This document shows positions 1 through 5,097 of a DNA stretch of 5,097 nucleotides, piece after piece. A program made the position numbers and the translations under genes. Origin of the DNA: Lachnospiraceae bacterium. GTDB lineage: Bacteria > Bacillota > Clostridia > Lachnospirales > Lachnospiraceae. The DNA is taken from NCBI GenBank assembly GCA_014804185.1, contig JAAVAG010000141.1, positions 1-5,097 of the forward strand, read 5' to 3'. Positions within the stretch are counted from its first letter, which is position 1, and every line of letters begins with the position of its first letter. The notes under the pieces are model-generated. The model was not told where the DNA came from. It saw only the letters and a program-made list of their open reading frames with translations, and made no database searches.

Positions 1-1567
1 CCAGTCCTTTCGCGCCGTGCATGGTCAGAAGATGCACCCCCTCTGCCGTCTCGGTCTTTTTCCCGCCGCGCCCCTCCCACTCGGATATCTGTTCCTCCAT
101 GGCCTTTTTCCATTCCATGCAGCCAGAGTATTTTCTGCTCTGGTCCGTGAGCAACTGCAGTATTTCCTCCCACTCTTCCGGAAATTTGGAATGTTCTGCA
201 GCTTTCCTGTGCAGATATTCGTCATAGCCGAGTCCTCTGCGCAGATACTGCAGAGCGGCATATGGCAGCTGCCTGCTCAGAATCTGTCTCTTCCTCTCAT
301 CCCCCTCCATCTTTCTCCAGACCGCAGGAACAGCCTCTGTCTCCCCCGCAGCATATGCCAGGCAGTCCATCACATCCCTTACGATAAAATGCCGGAATCT
401 GCTCTTCCCGGTCTCCGCCGCACTGCATGGAATTCCGGACTCCCGGAGCATTCCGGCAATCCGCTCCAGTTCTCTGTTTGTGCGTGTGATCACAGCCATA
501 TCCTCACAGGCAATCCCCACGGACAATTCTTTGATTCTTGCTGCCAGGTATTCATATTCGCCGTTTTTATCGGAAAAAGCAAGATAGCGCACAGGCGCGC
601 CGCATTCTGCATCCGCACTCAGTTTTTTCACAAATCTTTTTTGATTTTGGGCAATCATTTTCACGGACGCATCCACAATATTTCCGGTACTGCGGTAATT
701 GGTCTCCAGAAGATATCTTTGCGCCCCGGGATAACGTTCCTCAAATTTCCGCATGATATCCGGCGCGCTCCCCCGAAATCCATAGATGGCCTGATCGTCA
801 TCTCCGACTGCAAAGATCTCGTTTTCGGGATATGCCAGCATGCGCACCGCTTCGTCCTGAACCGCGTTGGTATCCTGATATTCATCGATCAATATATATC
901 TGTACTGCCTGTGCAGTTTTTGCAGTATCCGTGGATTGCGGCGAAACAGCTCCAGGCACAGTCCCGCCATATCGTCAAAATCCAGCTTTCCGTCCCTGCG
1001 GACACTGCTCTCATACGCCGCAAAGAGCCCCTTAAATTCCTCCGCAGACATATCCGAAAGGAAATCCTCCATATGTTCCCCCGGATTATTTTTGTAAATA
1101 CCAAAAAGATCGATCAGCCGCCGGAGATACTCCTGCTCCTCCTGTGGAAAGCCTTTCTCCCGATTTGCTCCTTTGTCAGGCATCCTGCGCATAATCTGCC
1201 TCAAATACCACCTTTTTTCCTTTTCCGTGATCAGGGAATCCGCACTGTATGAACCGTACGTTCTGAGAATATGATAAAAGATTGCGTGAAATGTAGCGAA
1301 AGTGACCGGCAGAGTTCTGCCTCCCACGGCGTCTGTAAAACGCCTCTCCATAGATCGGGCTGCTGCCCGTGTAAATGTGATGACAAGAATGGACTCAGGC
1401 GCTGCCTGACAGCACTCTGTCAGGTAGCGTATCCTGTTTACAATCAGAAAAGTTTTCCCGCTCCCGGGTCCGGCCAGCACCAGCGCCGGACCACCGGGAT
1501 GCCGGACCGCCCGGGCCTGGGCGGGATTCATTCCTGAACTATCAAATGCAGCGAGAAGTTCAGGCAT
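1..1567 (-). CDS. UvrD/Rep/PcrA-like superfamily 1A ATP-dependent DNA helicase (C-terminus cut by window edge)
   Basis: This is a 3'-5' DNA helicase of the UvrD/Rep/PcrA type, acting on DNA during repair or replication restart. The frame is open for 522 codons to the left edge. Visible motifs: Q-motif NPAQARAV (residues 14-21), Walker A AGPGSGKT (32-39), motif Ia ITFTRAAARSM (63-73), a TFHA motif Ib, Walker B LIDEYQDTN with D228/E229, motif III GDDDQAIYGFRGS (from 255), motif IV NYRST (290-294), and motif V TMHGAKGL (515-522) at the edge. Motif VI lies outside. I chose ATG at 1567 because its product begins MPELLAAF before the Q-motif, resembling the LLAHLN lead-in of PcrA. This ATG overlaps the gltX stop as ATGCCTGA, which suggests translational coupling; AAAGGA at 1584-1589 is 16 bases away and weak. 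ATG at 1531 is the alternative, but its AGGA touches the start. The family is certain; assignment to pcrA or uvrD itself is not made, because paralogues are common and the motif IV-V interval looks short. Confidence 0.93.
   Translation of the reverse strand, partial: MPELLAAFDSSGMNPAQARAVRHPGGPALVLAGPGSGKTFLIVNRIRYLTECCQAAPESILVITFTRAAARSMERRFTDAVGGRTLPVTFATFHAIFYHILRTYGSYSADSLITEKEKRWYLRQIMRRMPDKGANREKGFPQEEQEYLRRLIDLFGIYKNNPGEHMEDFLSDMSAEEFKGLFAAYESSVRRDGKLDFDDMAGLCLELFRRNPRILQKLHRQYRYILIDEYQDTNAVQDEAVRMLAYPENEIFAVGDDDQAIYGFRGSAPDIMRKFEERYPGAQRYLLETNYRSTGNIVDASVKMIAQNQKRFVKKLSADAECGAPVRYLAFSDKNGEYEYLAARIKELSVGIACEDMAVITRTNRELERIAGMLRESGIPCSAAETGKSRFRHFIVRDVMDCLAYAAGETEAVPAVWRKMEGDERKRQILSRQLPYAALQYLRRGLGYDEYLHRKAAEHSKFPEEWEEILQLLTDQSRKYSGCMEWKKAMEEQISEWEGRGGKKTETAEGVHLLTMHGAKGL
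1560..1567 (-). other. Stop-start overlap ATGCCTGA joining gltX and the helicase gene
   Basis: The last bases of gltX (GCC TGA) contain an ATG in another frame that opens the helicase reading frame. The eight-base overlap implies translational coupling. Only a weak, distant AAAGGA (1584-1589) is available as an independent ribosome binding site, so re-initiation by ribosomes finishing gltX is the likely route. Confidence 0.6.
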
Positions 1568-3017
1568 CCTGCAGCTTCTCGATTCCTTTGCGGATGCGCG
1601 CAAGGGATTCTTCCTTTCCGAGAATTTCCATGATTTCGGTGGCTCCCGCAGGTGTCATCTGCCTGCCCGATACCGCCGTCCTCACCGGCCACATCACATA
1701 GCCGTTCTTACAGCCTTTCTGCGCCACATAATCCGTCAGTGTCTGGTACAGGGAGTCGTTTCCATAATCCTCCTGACGCTCCAGTATCGGCAGAAGTTCC
1801 TGCAGCACCTCCAGGGATGAGCCAAGATCCGTCTTCATCTTTTTATGGACATACATCTGTACATCGTACTCAGGCAGACTTTCAAAGAAATCCACCTGTC
1901 CGGCAATATCCGGAAATACTTCAATACGCGTCTTCACCATGGCGGCAATCTTTTTCAGGTCAAAATCCTTTGTCAGACTCTGTCTCAGATACGGCTCCGC
2001 CATCCCGTAAAATGTGTCAAAATCCATGGTTTTCAGGTATTCGCCATTCATCCATCTCAGCTTCACGATATCGAACACCGCCGGGGATTTGCTGATCCTG
2101 CGGTAATCAAACTCCCGGATCAGTTCCTCCAGGGAGAAAATCTCTCTGTTATCCTCGGGACTCCAGCCCAACAGGGCAATGTAGTTTACCACGGCTTCCG
2201 CCACAAATCCCTGCTCCAGCAGATCCTCAAAAGAAGAATGTCCGCTGCGTTTGGCCAGTTTCTTATGGTTTTCATCGGTGATCAGCGGCAGATGCACATA
2301 AGCCGGAACCTCCCAGCCAAACGCCTCATACAGTCTCTGATACTTGGGCGATGAGGACAGATACTCGTTTCCTCTTACCACATGTGTGATATTCATTGTG
2401 TGATCGTCCACCACATTGGCAAAATTATAGGTGGGATACCCGTCCGACTTGATCAGGATCATATCGTCCAGTTCCGCGTTCTCCACAGTGATATCCCCAT
2501 ATAATTCATCATGGAATGTTGTGCTGCCCTCCTGGGGATTGTTCTGACGGATGACATAGGGCTTGCCCGCCGCCAGATTGGCTTCCACCTCTTCTTTGGA
2601 CAGGGACAGGCAGTGCTTGTCATAGATCATGATCTCCTTGCCCTCTACCACCTCCGTCTTCAGTGAAGAAAGCCTTTCTTTATCGCAGAAACAGTAATAA
2701 GCCTCTCTCTTTTCAATGAGTTCTTTGGCATATTTCATATAGATGCCGGTTTTCATCCGCTCGCTCTGTACATAAGGGCCATATCCGCCGTCCTTGTCCG
2801 GCCCCTCGTCATGGGTCAGGCCGGCTTTCTCCAGTGTGCGGTAAATAATCTCCGTGGCGCCCTCCACAAAACGCTCCTGATCGGTATCCTCGATGCGGAG
2901 CATAAAATCTCCCTCCGCATGCTTGGCAATCAGAAACTCATACAGTGCAGAGCGCAGATTTCCCACATGCATTTTTCCTGTGGGACTAGGTGCGTATCTT
3001 GTCCTTATCTTTGTCAT
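1560..3017 (-). CDS. gltX: Glutamyl-tRNA synthetase (glutamate--tRNA ligase)
   Basis: This cytoplasmic class I aminoacyl-tRNA synthetase attaches glutamate to tRNA-Glu using ATP. At 485 residues it has the normal full length. The HIGH signature appears as HVGN within SPTGKMHVGN (11-20), and the KMSKS loop as KLAKR (253-257). The family block SDGYPTYNFANVVDDH (191-206) followed by THVVRGNEYL (211-220) is intact. A zinc-site pattern C109-x-C111-x24-C136 is present, but the usual fourth ligand position (138) is Ser. The C-terminal anticodon-binding domain keeps WPVRTAVSG and LGKEESLARI. Clostridia often lack GlnRS, so this enzyme may be non-discriminating and also charge tRNA-Gln for GatCAB; that is inference and cannot be read here. 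The start at 3017 is preceded by AGGAAAGGA (3031-3039), 13 bases away. It lies 20 bases after the hydrogenase stop and overlaps the helicase start by 8 bases, so it is probably the middle gene of an operon. Confidence 0.98.
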   Translation of the reverse strand: MTKIRTRYAPSPTGKMHVGNLRSALYEFLIAKHAEGDFMLRIEDTDQERFVEGATEIIYRTLEKAGLTHDEGPDKDGGYGPYVQSERMKTGIYMKYAKELIEKREAYYCFCDKERLSSLKTEVVEGKEIMIYDKHCLSLSKEEVEANLAAGKPYVIRQNNPQEGSTTFHDELYGDITVENAELDDMILIKSDGYPTYNFANVVDDHTMNITHVVRGNEYLSSSPKYQRLYEAFGWEVPAYVHLPLITDENHKKLAKRSGHSSFEDLLEQGFVAEAVVNYIALLGWSPEDNREIFSLEELIREFDYRRISKSPAVFDIVKLRWMNGEYLKTMDFDTFYGMAEPYLRQSLTKDFDLKKIAAMVKTRIEVFPDIAGQVDFFESLPEYDVQMYVHKKMKTDLGSSLEVLQELLPILERQEDYGNDSLYQTLTDYVAQKGCKNGYVMWPVRTAVSGRQMTPAGATEIMEILGKEESLARIRKGIEKLQDA

Positions 3018-3030
3018 TTTATTTTCACAT

Positions 3031-3039
3031 TCCTTTCCT
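3031..3039 (-). promoter_or_regulatory. Ribosome binding site of gltX
   Basis: AGGAAAGGA on the minus strand lies in the 20-base gap and overlaps the TAG stop of the hydrogenase gene (3038-3040). The distance to the gltX ATG is 13 bases from the nearer AAGGA, slightly long but usable. The overlap with the upstream stop suggests the two genes are read from one message. Confidence 0.55.
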
Positions 3040-4543
3040 ATATATTCTGATCACTGTCAGGCACTTTCTTTTCCGCGCTGGCTTTGAACTTGGCCAGTTC
3101 TCTGGCCGCCTGCGAAATCGCAATGTTGGTGCCCGCACCGGCGACGCAGCCGCCTGGACAAGCCATGCCCTCGATCAGACACCCGTTCTTTTTTCCCGCC
3201 TTTGCCAGCAGAAGCATCTTGCGGCACTCCGCCAGGCTCTCCGCGTGCTCGATGTGTACCTCCACACCCGGATGATATTTTTTGACACAGTCTTCTATTG
3301 CGCTGGCCACACCGCCGGCCACACCGTAGCCGCGCCCCGCGGAAGTAGCTCCCCGCATTTCATCCATGGTTTTGATTTCGTCCAGCAGAATCCCCTTTGC
3401 CTCGAACATGCCGGTCAGTTCCTCAAAGGTTATCACAAAATCCACATCGGAACGTATCGTCCGGCGGGAGGCCTCCAGCTTCTTGGAAGCGCATGGTCCG
3501 ATAAATACCACACTTGCCTCCGGATGTTCTTTCTTGATAATCCGTGCGGTTGCCACCATAGGGGTCAGTTCATTGCTGATCTTGTCTATCGTCTCAGGAA
3601 ACAGACTCTTTGCCATGACGGACCAGGACGGACAACAGGAGGTCAGACTGAACGGCTGTTTGCCGCTGGCCACCTCGTTGACATAATGTTCCGCCTCCGC
3701 CATGCATCCCAGATCCGCGCCGATGGCCGTCTCATACACATCCGCGAATCCCAGCTCTTTCAGCGCGGTCTTGAACTTGTCCGGCGTGACATCCGGTCCA
3801 AACTGCCCTACAAAGGCAGGGGCAACCTGCGCGATAATGGTTCTGCCCGTCTGCATGGCGCGGATCAGTTGAAAAATCTGAGACTTGTCCGCAATGGCAC
3901 CAAAGGGACAGCTGACCATACACTGCCCGCAGGACACACATACATCATTGTCTATAACGGCTCTTCCCCGTCCGTCGCTCTTGATGGCATTTACGCCGCA
4001 GGCTTTGGCGCACGGCCTCTCCTTGTGCGTAATCGCATCATAGGGACACACCGCTTTGCATTTTCCGCACTTGATACATTTTTCCTGATCAATAAAGGAT
4101 TTTCCCGCCACCATGGAGATAGCCCCCGCAGGACATACCTCACTGCAGGGATGCGCCACACAGCCCATACAGGTATTTGTCACTTCATATTTATTTACGG
4201 GACATGCGTTGCACGCGGAGGGAATGACCTGCATCAGAGGCGGCTCATAATATTTTTCATCGATGTTGCTCTCCTCCACCCCTTCCGTCAGATGCCCCGG
4301 TCTGTTTCTGTTTTCAGGGCGCAGCGACATTCCCATAGCCAGACGGATGCGCTCCCTGATAATGGCGCGGTCTCTGTATACACTCTCCCAATAGATAGAT
4401 TCGTCATAATCCACGATCTGATAAGGCAGAGCCTCCATATCATCCTTTAAATTTGTGGAATGATACGCCAGATTTGCCACTTCCTTAAATACCCTGCGTC
4501 TGCGCTGTCTGACCGGAGTATCGATGCCTCTCATGTCACTCAT
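3038..4543 (-). CDS. Monomeric [FeFe] hydrogenase, group B-like, with multi-cluster ferredoxin-type region
   Basis: Iron-only hydrogenase, expected to couple ferredoxin to H2 formation or uptake in the cytoplasm of a fermenting anaerobe. It has 501 residues from ATG 4543. Residues 1-110 have no cysteine and include a basic RQRRRR stretch. Residues 111-212 hold 16 cysteines: 111, 114, 125, 128, 133, 137, 156, 159, 162, 166, 178, 182, 202, 205, 208, 212. These include two classic CxxCxxCxxxCP motifs (156-167, 202-213) and a CxxCx4CxxxCP motif (125-138). The H-cluster domain follows with L1 TSCCPSW (301-307), L2 GPCASKKLE (349-357) and L3 EGMACPGGC (458-466), so C304, C351, C462 and C466 can bind the H-cluster and C303 is the expected proton-relay Cys. 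Gly in place of the usual Met in MPC fits group B rather than group A; the subgroup call is from memory of the family. The start at 4543 has GGGAGGA 7 bases away; ATG 4549 is in frame but only one base from it. No maturase (HydE/F/G) or diaphorase subunit lies in the window. Confidence 0.93.
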   Translation of the reverse strand: MSDMRGIDTPVRQRRRRVFKEVANLAYHSTNLKDDMEALPYQIVDYDESIYWESVYRDRAIIRERIRLAMGMSLRPENRNRPGHLTEGVEESNIDEKYYEPPLMQVIPSACNACPVNKYEVTNTCMGCVAHPCSEVCPAGAISMVAGKSFIDQEKCIKCGKCKAVCPYDAITHKERPCAKACGVNAIKSDGRGRAVIDNDVCVSCGQCMVSCPFGAIADKSQIFQLIRAMQTGRTIIAQVAPAFVGQFGPDVTPDKFKTALKELGFADVYETAIGADLGCMAEAEHYVNEVASGKQPFSLTSCCPSWSVMAKSLFPETIDKISNELTPMVATARIIKKEHPEASVVFIGPCASKKLEASRRTIRSDVDFVITFEELTGMFEAKGILLDEIKTMDEMRGATSAGRGYGVAGGVASAIEDCVKKYHPGVEVHIEHAESLAECRKMLLLAKAGKKNGCLIEGMACPGGCVAGAGTNIAISQAARELAKFKASAEKKVPDSDQNI

Positions 4544-4550
4544 ATTCATG

Positions 4551-4557
4551 TCCTCCC
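4551..4557 (-). promoter_or_regulatory. Ribosome binding site of the hydrogenase gene, decides start
   Basis: GGGAGGA on the minus strand is a strong Shine-Dalgarno match. It leaves 7 bases to ATG 4543, a normal distance, but only 1 base to the in-frame ATG 4549. The downstream ATG is therefore the likelier start, shortening the protein by two residues. Confidence 0.7.
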
Positions 4558-4566
4558 GATATGTTT

Positions 4567-4581
4567 CTGAACTATATTCAG
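4567..4581. repeat. Perfect 5-bp inverted repeat upstream of the hydrogenase RBS
   Basis: CTGAA and TTCAG flank a five-base centre (CTATA on plus, TATAG on minus). The element lies 9 bases upstream of the GGGAGGA ribosome binding site and covers the candidate -10 TATAGT. It could be a small operator or a weak leader hairpin; a 5-bp arm can also arise by chance. Confidence 0.35.
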
Positions 4582-4600
4582 TAAATCATAAACCCCCGAG

Positions 4601-4617
4601 GAAATCAAGCTTGTTTC
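4601..4617. repeat. Imperfect palindrome centred on CAAGCTTG
   Basis: GAAA-T-CAAG pairs with CTTG-TTTC, giving two 8-base arms around an AAGCTT core with one bulged T. It lies midway between the feoB stop and the hydrogenase start. It does not match Fur, Fnr or Rex consensus sites as I know them, so any regulator is unknown. It is not followed by a T-run on either strand in a way that would make it a terminator. Confidence 0.35.
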
Positions 4618-4648
4618 AAAATAAATCGTTTGTTCACGGACGGGATTT

Positions 4649-5097
4649 TCAAAACAGGCTCCCGATCTGAAATACCAGCGTGGACACCGTCCATGCCAGA
4701 GCGATCTGAAACGCCATCATCCCCAGTGTGAATTTCCAGGATCCGCTCTCTTTCCGTATGGTTGCCACTGTGGCCACACACGGAATATACAGCAGGCAGA
4801 ACAACATCAGACAGTACGCGTTCAGCGGCCCAAACTCAGGATTTACAGCATGCACATTGGAAATAATGGCATTCATCCCGGCCTCGGAATTGGCATTGGC
4901 CACGCCAAAGAGCACAGCAAAACTGGACACCACCACTTCCTTTGCGGAAATACCCGCGATCAGCGCCACCGCAACCTGCCACATTCCCAGTCCCGCCGGG
5001 GCCAGCAGCGGCACCAGAAATCTGCCTATGGCAGCGCCGAAACTCTCACCGGGATCTTCCACCATGCCGTGCATGCCAAAGTTCAGAATCACCCAGA
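4649..5097 (-). CDS. feoB: Ferrous iron transporter FeoB, C-terminal part (N-terminus outside window)
   Basis: FeoB is an inner-membrane Fe2+ transporter with an N-terminal G-protein domain and a C-terminal membrane domain. Only the last 149 or so residues are here, running in from the right edge and ending at TGA 4649. They match the end of the second Gate region: IAGISAKEVVVSSFAVLFG (visible residues 46-64) and LLYIPCVATVATIRKESGSW (101-120), both hallmark FeoB blocks. Hydrophobic segments lie near visible residues 39-64, 92-112 and 122-144, consistent with the last membrane helices. The Cys in the IPCVATV block (106) is in the conserved Gate position. The G domain, the start and any feoA partner lie outside, so they cannot be judged. 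The frame is open at the edge: GTG at 5092 is an internal Val codon preceded by Trp, not a start. The gene sits 105 bases upstream of the hydrogenase on the same strand and may feed iron to it. Confidence 0.95.
   Translation of the reverse strand, partial: WVILNFGMHGMVEDPGESFGAAIGRFLVPLLAPAGLGMWQVAVALIAGISAKEVVVSSFAVLFGVANANSEAGMNAIISNVHAVNPEFGPLNAYCLMLFCLLYIPCVATVATIRKESGSWKFTLGMMAFQIALAWTVSTLVFQIGSLF

Larger units (their letters stand above)
4550..4648 (-). promoter_or_regulatory. feoB-hydrogenase intergenic region, possible promoter or operator
   Basis: This AT-rich gap of about 100 bases is the only spacer in the window large enough for a promoter. On the minus strand it holds TATAGT (4571-4576) and TATGAT, each resembling a -10 box, but I find no good TTGACA-like -35 at 16-18 bases from either. 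No GC-rich hairpin followed by a T-run is present after the feoB stop, so a factor-independent terminator is not supported. Whether the hydrogenase has its own promoter is open. Confidence 0.3.

Noticed and set aside
661..1104. Two short minus-strand open frames within the helicase region
   Set aside because: They are in a different frame from the helicase, which is continuous through here with Walker B and motifs III and IV.
17..1252. 411-codon open frame on the plus strand
   Set aside because: It lies opposite the helicase gene, whose frame encodes all expected SF1 motifs in order. The plus-strand product is rich in Pro, His, Cys and Arg with no recognisable domain, as expected of an antisense shadow.
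1652..2354. Two plus-strand open frames opposite gltX
   Set aside because: Both are antisense to a fully conserved GluRS reading frame and have low-complexity, Ser/Pro/His-rich products.
2990..4450. 486-codon open frame on the plus strand
   Set aside because: It is antisense to the hydrogenase, which has clear H-cluster and ferredoxin motifs. The plus-strand product has biased composition and no domain, and its start lies inside gltX.
4571..4599. Sigma-70-type promoter for the hydrogenase
   Set aside because: TATAGT is a fair -10, but the hexamer 17 bases upstream (TCGGGG) does not resemble a -35, and other spacings are no better. It is kept only as a low-confidence regulatory region.
4618..4660. 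Possible terminator after feoB
   Set aside because: Only a 3-bp CGT/ACG stem can be drawn, without GC-rich arms or a T-run, so it is not supported.

Overview
The window looks like a stretch of chromosome from a strictly anaerobic Clostridia bacterium, most likely Lachnospiraceae. This rests on a monomeric [FeFe] hydrogenase of the group B kind, a clostridial-type GluRS, FeoB, short intergenic gaps and purine-rich ribosome binding sites. The family-level placement is inference and cannot be proved from these genes alone.

All four real genes lie on the minus strand, so they read from right to left. At the right edge (4649-5097) is the C-terminal end of the ferrous iron transporter FeoB, with the rest outside the window. 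After a gap of about 105 bases holding two short inverted repeats comes a cysteine-rich [FeFe] hydrogenase (3038-4543). Twenty bases further on is gltX, glutamyl-tRNA synthetase (1560-3017). Its stop codon overlaps the start of a UvrD/Rep-type superfamily 1 DNA helicase (1567 down to the left edge), whose C-terminal end is cut off just inside motif V.

Hydrogenase, gltX and helicase are packed tightly enough (20-base gap, then 8-base overlap) to be one transcription unit. No factor-independent terminator is visible between feoB and the hydrogenase, so read-through from feoB is possible, although the gap has room for a separate promoter. The set mixes iron uptake, fermentative hydrogen metabolism, tRNA charging and DNA repair. 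The only functional link that is easy to argue is FeoB supplying Fe2+ for a protein that could carry up to four accessory [4Fe-4S] clusters plus the H-cluster.

The region reads mostly as ordinary core genome. No mobile element, CRISPR array, tRNA, rRNA or riboswitch was seen, and I did not find a new multi-gene system. The most interesting item is the hydrogenase: its 16-cysteine accessory region, its cysteine-free N-terminal domain, and altered residues around the active site and proton path. Long open frames on the plus strand opposite the helicase and the hydrogenase are antisense shadows.
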